Shown piece by piece: positions 23,952 through 33,222 of a stretch of 33,222 bases of DNA. Every line of letters starts with the position of its first letter. The stretch's first letter is position 1. The DNA lies in contig DCMF01000099.1 of NCBI GenBank assembly GCA_002321305.1, positions 1-33,222 on the forward strand, read 5' to 3'. This DNA is from Verrucomicrobia bacterium UBA1629 (GTDB taxonomy: Bacteria; Verrucomicrobiota; Kiritimatiellia; RFP12; UBA1067). Under the pieces are notes generated by a model, which saw only the letters and a program-made list of their open reading frames with translations, was not told where the DNA came from and ran no database searches. Position numbers and translations under genes: made by a program.

Positions 23952-25154
23952 GTGCCGTTCCAGCTGGCCCGGAAGCGGCTGCGGGCGTTCCGGCGCATCA
24001 AGCGCGCGTGGTATGCGTTGTGGGCGCTGGGGGCGATCTTCGTCTTCTGTCTCTGCGCCGACTGGGTCTGCCCCTGCGATCCGCGCGCCGTCGTCGATCC
24101 GGCGACGCTGGAGAAGTACCGCGCGCCGGTCTTCGAGAAGGCATACGACGTGAGGACGGCGCGTTTCAGCGTGCTGAACGACGGCACGGTCATCGACTGC
24201 GAAGGCCCGACGGGGGAGATAATCGAATTGGCGAAAGATCGAATAATCGAATCCGACGCGAGCGACGGGTCAGACGAGGGCGGCGCGTATTCTCTCGTGC
24301 CCCCATTCGACCATTCGATGATTCGGCTATTCGATCATTTCTCGCGGGACTATCATGTTCGCATGACGCCGCACGACGGCTACACGCGGGTCTTCCTGAA
24401 GCCGAAGGCGCCGCCGAAGGAGACGGTGACGGCGCTGCCCGCGCCGGCGGTCTCGTTTCCGTTCCGGCCGGTCCCCGAGCATCCGTTCGGCATTGACGCG
24501 GGCGGCCGCGACGTGTACGCGCGCGTCGTCCACGGCCTGCGCATCGCGCTGCTGTTCGGGCTGGCGCTCGCGCTGTCGGGCCTGTTCTTCGGCCTTGTCG
24601 TCGGCGCGGTCGAGGGCTACTTCGGCGGCGTGACGGACATCCTGCTGCAGCGGTTCACCGAGATCTGGTCGGCGATTCCGTTCCTCTACGTCATGATCTT
24701 CATCGGCTCGACGGTGGGGCGCTCCTTCGCGGTGCTGCTCGTCTGCTACGCGATCTTCAACTGGATCGCCGTGAGCTACTACATGCGCGCGGAGTTCCTG
24801 CGCCTGCGCCGCCGCACGTTCGTCGAGGCGGCGAAGGTCAGCGGCTTCTCCGCCGTGCGCATCGTCTTCGGGCACATCCTCCCGAACGCCCTGACGCCGC
24901 TCATCACGCTGTTCCCCTTCCTCCTGATGGGCGCGATCGGCTCGCTTGCGGCGCTGGACTTCCTCGGCTTCGGCCTGCCGCCGATGACGCCGTCGTGCGG
25001 CGAGCTGCTGCAGGAGGCCCAGCAGTTCCGCTTCGCGTGGTGGCTTGTCCTGTTCCCATCGCTGGCGCTCTTCGTCGTGATGCTGCTGACGGTGCTGGTC
25101 GGCGAGGGGCTTCGGGACGCCTTCGATCCGCGCCAGAAGTCCCGGCTCGAGTAA
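23952..25154 (+). CDS. Peptide-type ABC transporter permease (OppC/YejE-like) with repeat insert
   Basis: A 400-residue inner-membrane permease. It opens with MPFQLARKRLRAFRRIKRAW and a first membrane helix (about 22-40), as in YejE. An extracytoplasmic segment follows, then five C-terminal helices with the ATPase-contact EAA loop EAAKVSGFSAVRIVFGHILPN (19 of its residues are conserved-like) and the family signature GSLAALDFLGFGLPP. I choose GTG 23952 because AAGGGG lies 5 bases upstream; GTG 23946 would overlap that site. The periplasmic segment holds an inverted repeat pair (24218-24341, residues about 90-130). No partner permease, ATPase or binding protein is adjacent: citrate synthase ends 9 bases before and a pilus ATPase gene follows. 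Confidence 0.87.
   Translation: MPFQLARKRLRAFRRIKRAWYALWALGAIFVFCLCADWVCPCDPRAVVDPATLEKYRAPVFEKAYDVRTARFSVLNDGTVIDCEGPTGEIIELAKDRIIESDASDGSDEGGAYSLVPPFDHSMIRLFDHFSRDYHVRMTPHDGYTRVFLKPKAPPKETVTALPAPAVSFPFRPVPEHPFGIDAGGRDVYARVVHGLRIALLFGLALALSGLFFGLVVGAVEGYFGGVTDILLQRFTEIWSAIPFLYVMIFIGSTVGRSFAVLLVCYAIFNWIAVSYYMRAEFLRLRRRTFVEAAKVSGFSAVRIVFGHILPNALTPLITLFPFLLMGAIGSLAALDFLGFGLPPMTPSCGELLQEAQQFRFAWWLVLFPSLALFVVMLLTVLVGEGLRDAFDPRQKSRLE
24218..24341 (+). repeat. Inverted pair of AATCGAAT arrays (family B) inside the ABC permease gene
   Basis: The left arm (24218-24254) carries AATCGAAT-type units including GATCGAATAATCGAAT. The right arm (24303-24341) carries the complementary ATTCGACCATTCGATGATTC type. 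About 48 bases of spacer separate them. The arms are AT-richer than the flanking gene, could form a long imperfect hairpin, and are translated in frame as an Ile/Asp/Phe/His-containing extracytoplasmic loop. Confidence 0.85.
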
Positions 25155-25157
25155 TTG

Positions 25158-25166
25158 TGGTATAAT
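25158..25166 (+). promoter_or_regulatory. Extended -10 promoter of the GspE/PilB gene
   Basis: TGGTATAAT, 23 bases before ATG 25190. The upstream -35 position is not a recognisable hexamer. An AGGAACGG ribosome site lies in the leader. Confidence 0.75.
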
Positions 25167-25189
25167 CTGACGCAAACAGGAACGGACGA

Positions 25190-26920
<1,731 letters not shown>

Positions 26921-26953
26921 GCGGGCGAAATGAAGACACGGAGGAGTGGACGG

Positions 26954-28021
26954 ATGAAAAGGACGATTCTCTTGGCGGGTCTGCTGGCTGTGCAGGCGGG
27001 GGCGTCTGCGGCGGCGGACATGCGGGAGGCGGCGCTCGCGAAGGGCGCGGCGTTCCTCCTGTCGAAGCAGGCGGCGGACGGGCATTTCTCCGATCCGCAG
27101 ATGCCGGCGCTGACGGCGCTGCCGCTCTGGGCGCTCTCCGGCGTCGATTCCGACAAGTCCGCGCGCGCGAAGGCCGCCGCGTTCGTCCTCGGCACGCAGC
27201 GCGACGACGGCGGCTTCTACGTGCCGAAGCCGGGGCGCGGCGGTTCGGGCCTCGGCAACTACAACACTGCCGTCTGCCTCGCGGCGCTCTTCGAGTCGAA
27301 GCTCGCGCCGACGGCGCCGCTCCTGAAGGCGCGCGAGTACATCGCCGCGTCGCAGCTCACGGGCGACGACACGATGGCGGGCGGCTTCGGCTACGACCGG
27401 GTCATGCGCCGCCGCTACGCCGACCTCTCCAACACGGCCTACGCGATGGACGCGATGGCGCGCACGGCGTCGCTGGAGGAGCTGCGCACGGGCGGGCAGA
27501 AGGTCGATCTCGACTGGGACCGGGCGATCGCGTTCGTCGAGAACCTGCAGAAGAAGGACGGCCCGGACAGGGGCGGCGCGGCCTACAACGAGCGCACGCC
27601 GCAGGGCGGTAGCGAGACGAACCGCGCCGGGAAGGTGCATCTTCGCGCCTACGGGTCGATGAGCTACGCGGCCGTTCTCTCGATGTGCTCGGCGAACCTG
27701 ACGAAGGGCGACCCGCGCGTCCGCAACGCGCTCGACTACTGCTCGCGCTACTGGTCGGTCGACGAGAACCCCGGCATGGGCCGCCAGGGCCTCTACTACT
27801 ACTACGACATCCTCGCGCGCGCCCTCCATGCGGCGGACGTGGAGGAGCTGTTCACGCCGGAGGGGCGGACGGTCTACTGGAAGCGGGAACTCGCGGCGAA
27901 GCTGCTGTCGCTGCAGAAGCCGGACGGCAGCTGGGCGAACGACAACAACCGCTTCTGGGAGGCCGACCCCGTGCTCTGCACGAGCTTCGCGATGATCTGC
28001 CTGGAGCTGTGTGGGAAGTGA
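26954..28021 (+). CDS. Secreted prenyltransferase/squalene-cyclase-repeat protein
   Basis: A 355-residue protein with a signal peptide (MKRTILLAGLLAVQAGASAAA). The mature part has repeats of the alpha/alpha-toroid fold with QW-like motifs: FLLSKQAADGHFSD, FVLGTQRDDGGFYVP, FVENLQKKDGPDRGG, and LLSLQKPDGSWAND. This fold occurs in terpene cyclases, prenyltransferase subunits and many secreted proteins of unknown function in Planctomycetes/Verrucomicrobia. The DXDD motif of true squalene-hopene cyclases is not evident, so enzymatic activity is doubtful. I choose ATG 26954 over 26930 because GGAGGAG lies 7 bases before it and the signal peptide then starts normally. Confidence 0.85.
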   Translation: MKRTILLAGLLAVQAGASAAADMREAALAKGAAFLLSKQAADGHFSDPQMPALTALPLWALSGVDSDKSARAKAAAFVLGTQRDDGGFYVPKPGRGGSGLGNYNTAVCLAALFESKLAPTAPLLKAREYIAASQLTGDDTMAGGFGYDRVMRRRYADLSNTAYAMDAMARTASLEELRTGGQKVDLDWDRAIAFVENLQKKDGPDRGGAAYNERTPQGGSETNRAGKVHLRAYGSMSYAAVLSMCSANLTKGDPRVRNALDYCSRYWSVDENPGMGRQGLYYYYDILARALHAADVEELFTPEGRTVYWKRELAAKLLSLQKPDGSWANDNNRFWEADPVLCTSFAMICLELCGK

Positions 28022-28030
28022 TGGGGGAAA

Positions 28031-28075
28031 GGTTTGGAAGGTTTGGGAAGTTTGGAAGGTTTGGAAAGTTTGGGA
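28031..28075 (+). repeat. Five tandem 9-mers (RGTTTGGRA, family E) before the ABC ATPase gene
   Basis: GGTTTGGAA, GGTTTGGGA, AGTTTGGAA, GGTTTGGAA, AGTTTGGGA in direct succession, followed by GGTTGAG and the ATG at 28083. The period is three codons, and one frame, open from a GTG at 28011, reads as repeated Lys-Val-Trp. The final GGGAGG provides the likely ribosome site for 28083. Confidence 0.95.
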
Positions 28076-28082
28076 GGTTGAG

Positions 28083-28808
28083 ATGGAGGCGTTGAAGGCG
28101 ATGGGCGTGTGCTGCGCCTACGGGAAGGGCGCGGCGCGCGTCGAGGTCCTGAAGGATTTTTCGTTGGCCCTGCAGTCCGGCGAGTTCGTGGCGCTGATGG
28201 GGCCGTCCGGCTCCGGCAAGTCGACGTTTCTGCACCTCGCGGCGGGGCTGCTCCTGCCGACGGCGGGCACGATCGAGGTCGGCGGACAGGACGTGACGGC
28301 GATGAGCGACGCGGCGGCGACGAAGTTCCGCCGTCGTCACGAGGGCGTCGTCTTCCAGGCGTTCAACCTGCTGGAGACGCTGACCGTGCGGGAGAACATC
28401 GCGTTGCCCGTCCGTCTCGACCACAGGCGGCCCGACGCCGCGCGTGTCGCGGAACTTGTCGCGAAGCTGGGGCTTGCGGGCAAGGAGGCGCGGCGTCCGT
28501 CGGAGCTTTCCGGCGGCGAGCAGCAGCGCGTCGCGATCGCCCGTGCGCTCTTTGCGAAGCCGGACGTGATCCTGGCGGACGAGCCGACGGGAAACCTCGA
28601 CGCGAAGGCGTCCCACGCGATCTGCGGGCTGCTGCGCGAACTCAACCGGACGGAGCGGAGCGCGATCCTGCTCGTCACGCACGATCCCGTCGTCGCGGCG
28701 GCCGCGACGCGCGTCTGCTTTCTCAAGGACGGGAAGGTCGCGGCGGACTTCGCGACGGAACACGATCCGGCGGCGATCTCGAAACGCTATCTGGAGACCT
28801 ACGAGTGA
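28083..28808 (+). CDS. ABC transporter ATP-binding protein (LolD/MacB-like)
   Basis: A 241-residue ATPase of the MacB/LolD/FtsE group. Walker A is GPSGSGKST (about 40-48), the Q-loop VVFQAFNLLETLTVREN, the signature LSGGEQQRVAIARAL, Walker B VILADEPTGNLD, and the H-loop LVTHDP. This class pairs with FtsX-fold permeases that extrude lipoproteins, peptides or drugs by mechanotransmission. The likely partner is the two-FtsX-domain protein at 30313, beyond one intervening gene. The start at 28083 follows GGGAGG from the 9-mer repeat. The frame is open upstream to 28011 through the repeat, but that would add a 24-residue Lys-Val-Trp tail absent in the family. Confidence 0.92.
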   Translation: MEALKAMGVCCAYGKGAARVEVLKDFSLALQSGEFVALMGPSGSGKSTFLHLAAGLLLPTAGTIEVGGQDVTAMSDAAATKFRRRHEGVVFQAFNLLETLTVRENIALPVRLDHRRPDAARVAELVAKLGLAGKEARRPSELSGGEQQRVAIARALFAKPDVILADEPTGNLDAKASHAICGLLRELNRTERSAILLVTHDPVVAAAATRVCFLKDGKVAADFATEHDPAAISKRYLETYE

Positions 28809-28845
28809 AGGGCCTGGACGGATTTCGCGCGCCGAAGCGCGGTTG

Positions 28846-28854
28846 TGGTATAAT
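28846..28854 (+). promoter_or_regulatory. Extended -10 promoter of the secreted hydrolase-like gene
   Basis: TGGTATAAT ends 7 bases before ATG 28862, so the mRNA would begin at or just before that codon (leaderless). No Shine-Dalgarno sequence and no -35 box are visible. Confidence 0.75.
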
Positions 28855-28861
28855 GTCCGCC

Positions 28862-30238
28862 ATGAACATGAAAAGGCTGTTTTGGGTGGCGGGATTGCTT
28901 CCGTGTGTGGTCGGCGCGGCCGTGCCGACGGAACTGACGACGGAGGCCGGGTTCGCCTGCGCCTGCGGCGAGAACGTGCGCAACTTCGCGCTCACGGGGC
29001 GCTTCCGCGCCGAGGCGGGCGCGGCGGCACGGCTCGCGTTCCATGCGGACGGCGCGGGCGGCGGCTACGAGATCCTGTTCCGCAACGGGCCGATCGACGG
29101 CTCGCGCAAGACGGGCTCGCTTTCCCACGTGCGCAACCTCTACCGCTCGCTCGCCGAGGACGGCCGGTGGTGCGCGTTCGACGTGACCGTGCGCGAGAAG
29201 AACGTCGAGGTCAAGGTCGGCGGCGTCACGGTCGTGCGCTACACCGAGCCGGAGCGCCCGTGGCGCACGGCGGAACACGCGCGCCAGCGTTTCGGGCGCG
29301 GCGACTTCGTCTTCACGGGCGAGGCGGGGCGCGTCGCGTTCGCCGACCTCGCGCTGAAGCCGCTCGCGGACGGCACGCGCAACCCGGACGACACGCTGCC
29401 GCCCGTGGACGAGCAGACCGACCGCGCGATCCGCCATCAGCAGGTCGATTTCCCCGTCATCGACTTCCACGTCCACCTCAAGGGCGGCCTCACGAAGGAG
29501 ATGGCGCACGCGAAGAGCCTCAACTACGGCATCAGCTACGGCATCGCGCCGAACGTCGGCGAGGGCGGCATCGGGCGGATGCTGCGCTCCGACGCCGAGG
29601 CCGACGCCTACTACGTCGAGGTGAAGGACTTGCCGTTCCTGCGCGGCGCGCAGGGCGAGGGGCGCAAGTGGCCCTATGAGTTCTCGCGCCGGGCGCTGGG
29701 GATGTTCGACTACCTCTTCACCGATTCGATGACGATCGTCGATGATGGCGTGCCGCTGCGCATCTACCGTCCCGCCGAGTTCAGGCTGAACGGTCGCACG
29801 CGCGAGGAGTGGATGGACTTCCTCGTCTCGCAGATCGAGAAGATCCTCACGAACGAGCCGGTGGACATCTACGCGAACGCGACGTACCTGCCGCCGCCGC
29901 TCGACAAGGACTACGACGCCCTCTGGACGGACGCGCGCATCAACCGGCTGCTCGACACGCTCGTGAAGAACCGGGTCGCGCTGGAGATCAGCGCGCGCTA
30001 CCGGATTCCGAGCGCGAAGATCATCTCCCGCGCCAAGGCGCGCGGCATCAAGTTCACGTTCGGCACGAACAACGAGAACGCCGACTTCGGGCGCCTCGAA
30101 TACGCGCTCGACATGGTGGACGCCTGCGGACTCACGGCGGCGGACGTCTGGTTCCCGTCCGAGAGCGTCCGCGCGCGGCGTCCGTTCATTCCCTACAACA
30201 CGTTCAGACCGTCGTCTGACAAAGTCGTGTCTCGTTAA
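28862..30238 (+). CDS. Secreted two-domain protein: beta-sandwich domain plus metal-dependent hydrolase-like (PHP/amidohydrolase) domain
   Basis: 458 residues. Signal peptide at 1 to about 19 (MNMKRLFWVAGLLPCVVGAA). Residues about 25-170 resemble a DUF1080/concanavalin-like sandwich (ENVRNFALTGRFRAEAG, GYEILFRNGPIDGS, WCAFDVTVREKNVEVKVGG). From about 195 a TIM-like barrel begins with IDFHVHLKGGLT, a metal-binding HxH, and later KFTFGTNNEN. Such proteins are common among secreted polysaccharide-related enzymes of Planctomycetes/Verrucomicrobia, but a substrate cannot be named. I choose ATG 28862: the in-frame ATG at 28853 overlaps the -10 box. The gene lies between the ATPase and permease of the ABC pair. 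Confidence 0.75.
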   Translation: MNMKRLFWVAGLLPCVVGAAVPTELTTEAGFACACGENVRNFALTGRFRAEAGAAARLAFHADGAGGGYEILFRNGPIDGSRKTGSLSHVRNLYRSLAEDGRWCAFDVTVREKNVEVKVGGVTVVRYTEPERPWRTAEHARQRFGRGDFVFTGEAGRVAFADLALKPLADGTRNPDDTLPPVDEQTDRAIRHQQVDFPVIDFHVHLKGGLTKEMAHAKSLNYGISYGIAPNVGEGGIGRMLRSDAEADAYYVEVKDLPFLRGAQGEGRKWPYEFSRRALGMFDYLFTDSMTIVDDGVPLRIYRPAEFRLNGRTREEWMDFLVSQIEKILTNEPVDIYANATYLPPPLDKDYDALWTDARINRLLDTLVKNRVALEISARYRIPSAKIISRAKARGIKFTFGTNNENADFGRLEYALDMVDACGLTAADVWFPSESVRARRPFIPYNTFRPSSDKVVSR

Positions 30239-30312
30239 CGTCGGGCCTGCTTTCACCGCCGTCACCGCTGCTCCTCCGAACTGGCTTTATGACGCGAACA
30301 AGGAAAGAATCA

Positions 30313-32703
30313 ATGATTATCGTCAAGCTGATGCTGAAGGGGCTGCGGACGGGAAAGGCGCGGTTTGCGTGCGCCGTCGCCGGAATTGCCGTCGCCGTGG
30401 GTACGCTCGTCTTCATGACGTCGCTCGTCGCGACCAATAACGCGCAGGCGCCGCTTGCCGCGCAGGCGGCGAGCGTGCCGTGGGCCGCCTGGAGGGCGGA
30501 CGGCCTTGCGCTGGATTTCCGTCGCGGAAAGAGGCCGCCGGCGGATGCGCGTGTGCGGGCGGCGAAGGGCGGGGCGGCCGCCTCCGAAGCCCCTGCCGCG
30601 CCGCGCGCGGAACCTCTGCCGGCGGGCGTCCGGCCCGACCTGCGGCTGCGGGCGATGTGCCTCGCGCTCGACTATCGCCCGGGCGGTCGCGTCCTGCAGG
30701 GTCCGCCGATGCGCGTCGTGCTGTCCGAAGCGCCCGCGACGAACGTCTACGGCAGCCTGACGCTCGGCGAGGGCCGCTGGGTGAACGCGGCGACGGACGC
30801 GATGGAGGTCGTCTGCGTCCGGCAGGCCCTGCGGCGCTTCGGGCGCGCGCCGGAGCCGCCGCTCGGAACCGGCCTCAAGTTCGTCGGACGCAACGGCACG
30901 ATGACGGCGAAGATCGTCGGCTATCTCGACGGCGGCAAGCTGCCGCGCGAGTTCCCGACGGTCTTCGCGAACGCCGCCGCATTCGCCGCGCTCGCGTCCG
31001 AGCCGTCGGGCGCGGTGTCGTTCTTCCGCACGAAGCCCGAACGGCCGGTGCGCGGCCTCCTGACGCCGACGGCGGACAGCGTCGTCGCCGCGTTCCGGTC
31101 GGACGACCAGAAGCGCATGGACTACGTGACGCCGCTGCTGCTGGCGGCGGCCTTCCTGACGGCGCTCACTCTGCTCGTCAACTCGCTGCTCCTCTCGGTC
31201 GAAGCCAACCGCACGGCGCTGGCGACCTTGCGCACGGTCGGCCTCACGCGCCTCGGCGTGGTCGCATTCGTGATGTGCGAATCCGTCTTTGCCGGGCTGG
31301 TCGGCTGGGCCGTCGGCGTCGTCGGTGCGGTCGCCGCGCTTGCCGTCTACGTCTCGTGCGACGCCGTGGCGTTCCCCGCCGGCTGGGTGGTTGAGCCGGG
31401 GCGCATCCGGCTGACGCTCGCCATCCTGCCGCTCGTCATCGTCCTCGCCGTCCTCTTCGCGCTCGCGCCGGCCCTCAAGGTGCGCGCGATGGACGTGGCC
31501 CAGCGGCGTCCGCGCCGCCGCCGGTTCGGCATGGCAATCACCTTCGCGTGCGGGTTCGCCGCGTTCGCCGCCGTCGAGGTCTGGGGGGCGTCCCTCATGC
31601 GCGCGTTCGTGCCGTCGCCGGAGTGGCCGGACGCGATCGTCTCGATCCTGCCGACGGGCGTGTCGAGCTGGGACGTGGAGAAGCTGCGCGACGTCGAGGG
31701 CGTCCGTCGCATTTCCGAACTCGTGCCGCGCCAGCTGCCGCTCGCGACGAACGAGACGCGCAACGCGCTCTTCCTCGCGGCGGAGTTCCTGCCGAAGTTC
31801 AGGTTCCTCGAAGGATCGTGGGACGAGGCGAACGAAGCCGTCCAGACCGGGGATGCGGTCGTCATCACCGAAATGATGTCCAACGCCTACGGCCTGCACA
31901 AGGGCGACCGGCTGCAGGTCGTCCAGCCGGGACGGCGCGGCGGCGCGCCGACGGCGCTGTCGTTCCCGATTGCGGGCGTCGTGGATCTCAACTGGCACAT
32001 GGTGACGAGCCGCGGGCTCGTGCGCGGCCTGAACGGCGCGCCGGGCATGACGGACGGCCCGGTGTTCTGCTCGCTCGACACGATGGGCGTCGTCGATTTC
32101 CGGACGTTCGTGGCCGATCCGGCGCTGTCCGCGCCGATGACGCACCTCTGGGTGGACTACGACGCGGCGTTCCTGAAGAAGCATGGCGTGTTTCCGGCGG
32201 GGCGGCTGATCGAGGCCGAGATCACGCGGCGGCTCGGCAACCCCGTCGCCTCGACCGTGCGGCTGCACGCGCGCGACGAGGTGGCGGACGGCACGCTTGC
32301 GCACGGCAACGACGTGATCGGGCAGGTCGCGCGCGTGCCGTTCGTCTTCCTCGCGATTCTCGCGATCGGCTTCGTCGCAATGCTCGTCGCCGAGGCGGAC
32401 GCCCGGCGGCGCGCGTTCGCGACCCTGCGCGCGGTCGGCGCGACGAAGGCGCAGCTCGCGGGACGGCTGGCGCTGTCCGCCGTGAAGACGGCGCTCGTCG
32501 GCATCGTGGCGGGTCTGCCCGTCGGCGCGCTCGTCGGCTGGCTCTTCACGTTCAAGACGGGCGCCATCTGGCCGGGGCTGCCGCATTGGTTTGTCATCCC
32601 GTGGCGCGTGACGGTCGAGGGCGCGGTCGGTGCGATCGCCTTTGCGCTCGCCTTTGCCGTGCCGACGGCGCTCGCGCTCGTCCGCCGCGCGACGCGGCGA
32701 TAG
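30313..32703 (+). CDS. ABC transporter permease with two FtsX/MacB-type domains
   Basis: A 796-residue integral membrane protein. It has an N-terminal helix (about 17-40), a large extracytoplasmic region, and a first FtsX core (about 270-400) whose helices surround TALATLRTVGLTRLG. There is then another helix after PRRRRFG (about 405-425), a second extracytoplasmic region, and a terminal FtsX core (about 670-795) with the matching RRRAFATLRAVGATKAQLAG. The duplicated layout is that of single-gene permeases used with LolD/MacB-like ATPases (here 28083). I choose ATG 30313 because AGGAAAG lies 5 bases upstream and the membrane-insertion sequence then begins normally; ATG 30289 lacks a ribosome site. 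Confidence 0.88.
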   Translation: MIIVKLMLKGLRTGKARFACAVAGIAVAVGTLVFMTSLVATNNAQAPLAAQAASVPWAAWRADGLALDFRRGKRPPADARVRAAKGGAAASEAPAAPRAEPLPAGVRPDLRLRAMCLALDYRPGGRVLQGPPMRVVLSEAPATNVYGSLTLGEGRWVNAATDAMEVVCVRQALRRFGRAPEPPLGTGLKFVGRNGTMTAKIVGYLDGGKLPREFPTVFANAAAFAALASEPSGAVSFFRTKPERPVRGLLTPTADSVVAAFRSDDQKRMDYVTPLLLAAAFLTALTLLVNSLLLSVEANRTALATLRTVGLTRLGVVAFVMCESVFAGLVGWAVGVVGAVAALAVYVSCDAVAFPAGWVVEPGRIRLTLAILPLVIVLAVLFALAPALKVRAMDVAQRRPRRRRFGMAITFACGFAAFAAVEVWGASLMRAFVPSPEWPDAIVSILPTGVSSWDVEKLRDVEGVRRISELVPRQLPLATNETRNALFLAAEFLPKFRFLEGSWDEANEAVQTGDAVVITEMMSNAYGLHKGDRLQVVQPGRRGGAPTALSFPIAGVVDLNWHMVTSRGLVRGLNGAPGMTDGPVFCSLDTMGVVDFRTFVADPALSAPMTHLWVDYDAAFLKKHGVFPAGRLIEAEITRRLGNPVASTVRLHARDEVADGTLAHGNDVIGQVARVPFVFLAILAIGFVAMLVAEADARRRAFATLRAVGATKAQLAGRLALSAVKTALVGIVAGLPVGALVGWLFTFKTGAIWPGLPHWFVIPWRVTVEGAVGAIAFALAFAVPTALALVRRATRR

Positions 32704-32737
32704 GCGGGCGCGGCCCGACGCGGAGAGGGGAAGGGGG

Positions 32738-33040
32738 TCAACGAGACATTTTGGCCCGGTACTCGTCGTGTTTCATCCTCCCGGCGTTGCGCTCGTCCGC
32801 CTCGGGCTCGTAGCCCCCCGCTGTGGCGGCCTTGAACTCGTCGACCTTGCCGACGGGGATGGCGAAGGAGCGGTGCCTCCCCCCGCGCGTGTACTGCAGG
32901 TTGTGGTAGGTGGCGCGCGTCCCGTTCTTGCGGGTGTTCGTGTAGGGCGAGATCGTCCCCTGCACCGACGGCGGCAGGCTGGCGATCTCGGCGAGGATTT
33001 CCGACCTTGAGCGGGGCTTTCCCGTTTCTCTGCCTTTCAT
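32738..33040 (-). CDS. Small protein resembling transposon-associated DUF6788-type proteins
   Basis: 100 residues, basic, beginning MKGRETGKPRSRSEILAEIA. The centre (SLPPSVQGTISPYTNTRK, TYHNLQYTRGGRHRSFAIP) recalls small proteins often encoded beside transposase genes, where a GPYY/HxLQYTxxGK-type segment is followed by VPxxxxxExxxA. That match is from memory and moderate. No transposase follows: downstream on this strand lies the end of the ABC permease gene. It may be an orphan remnant of an insertion element. The start at 33040 is chosen because a promoter with correct spacing ends there; an in-frame ATG at 33172 would run through that promoter and a hairpin. Confidence 0.55.
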   Translation of the reverse strand: MKGRETGKPRSRSEILAEIASLPPSVQGTISPYTNTRKNGTRATYHNLQYTRGGRHRSFAIPVGKVDEFKAATAGGYEPEADERNAGRMKHDEYRAKMSR

Positions 33041-33046
33041 GCGGAT

Positions 33047-33075
33047 ATCATAGTATATGTGTACGCGGGAGACAA
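33047..33075 (-). promoter_or_regulatory. Promoter of the terminal small gene
   Basis: On the minus strand TTGTCT (33075-33070), a 17-base spacer, and TATGAT (33052-33047). Transcription would start near the ATG at 33040, again leaderless. An overlapping TATACT (33057-33052) has poorer spacing. Confidence 0.55.
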
Positions 33076-33113
33076 GTGGGAAATGTGGGGCGTCCGCATA
33101 AATCGCTCGGTAC

Positions 33114-33134
33114 ACACCCCGTTCGCCGGGGTGT
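33114..33134 (-). other. Hairpin near the window end, possible terminator of a gene beyond the edge
   Basis: ACACCCCG (33114-33121) and CGGGGTGT (33127-33134) form 8 bp around a 5-base loop. On the minus strand it lies between the small gene's promoter and an 18-codon open end (33222-33169) that may be the tail of a gene outside the window; nothing in those codons is recognisable. No strong T-run follows. The rest of 33041-33222 shows nothing further. Confidence 0.4.
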
Positions 33135-33222
33135 ATGACAAGAAAGTGACATTGGCCGTGGAAGTTGCTCATGCCGCCGTCCGCGCCGCCGTCTTGAGCG
33201 TGGATCGCTCGCGCCAGTAGGT

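Noticed and set aside
28109..28861. Open frame upstream of and continuous with the secreted hydrolase-like gene
   Set aside because: It is an alternate frame of the ABC ATPase gene. The -10 box and the signal peptide place the real start at 28862.
32738..33040. A complete insertion sequence at the right end
   Set aside because: No transposase, terminal inverted repeats or target duplication could be seen; only a small protein of a possibly associated family is present.
33169..33222. Eighteen-codon open end on the minus strand at the window edge (ends TGA overlapping an ATG)
   Set aside because: Too short to recognise, and the overlapping ATG at 33172 leads through a hairpin and a promoter, so coupling to the small gene is unlikely. 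Noted only in the description of the end region.

Overview
The window is GC-rich, densely coded bacterial DNA holding one tRNA, about 24 protein genes and one probable leader peptide. Most genes are on the + strand; the exceptions are an NhaC-type antiporter and a small terminal gene. Lipobox and signal-peptide proteins, a PilB/GspE ATPase, a Gld-type ABC cluster and a small protein resembling a transposon-associated family suggest a Gram-negative-type anaerobe. I suspect the Verrucomicrobiota/Kiritimatiellota lineage, but this is a weak inference from gene style, since no rRNA or other marker settles it.

Layout. 1-2200: tRNA-Pro(CGG) with a terminator, a dolichol-phosphate-mannose-synthase-like glycosyltransferase, a HIT hydrolase and a TatD DNase. 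2200-5600: carB behind a 5' hairpin. 5600-7860: a class II aldolase, a P-loop ATPase and a lipoprotein. 7824-9215 (-): the antiporter. 9361-12170: ruvA, then one 733-residue protein that appears to fuse chorismate synthase, type I 3-dehydroquinate dehydratase and shikimate dehydrogenase. 12187-16675: ATPase, GldF-GldG fusion and DUF4340 protein, coupled by 4-base overlaps. 16631-22523: an Ile/Val-rich leader peptide with a strong hairpin, an XRE-cupin-acyl-CoA-synthetase fusion, an amidohydrolase, a second acyl-CoA synthetase and a free XRE-cupin regulator. 22555-26920: citrate synthase, an orphan peptide-ABC permease and PilB/GspE. 26954-32703: a terpene-cyclase-fold secreted protein and a MacB/FtsX-like ABC pair with a secreted hydrolase-like gene between its subunits. 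32738-33222: a small mobile-element-like gene and the window edge.

Two features run through the window. First, many transcripts begin at an extended -10 box (TGnTATAAT) with little -35 signal. In several cases the box is so close to the start codon that the mRNA should be leaderless or nearly so. Second, short tandem repeats of 7, 9 and 10 bases, some in inverted pairs, recur both between and inside genes. They keep the reading frame inside TatD, CarB, an acyl-CoA synthetase and an ABC permease. One forms the hydrophobic core of a lipoprotein signal peptide, and others sit exactly where a ribosome binding site is needed. This frame-respecting repeat population, the Aro triple fusion and the leader/attenuator ahead of an acyl-CoA synthetase are the most noteworthy things here.
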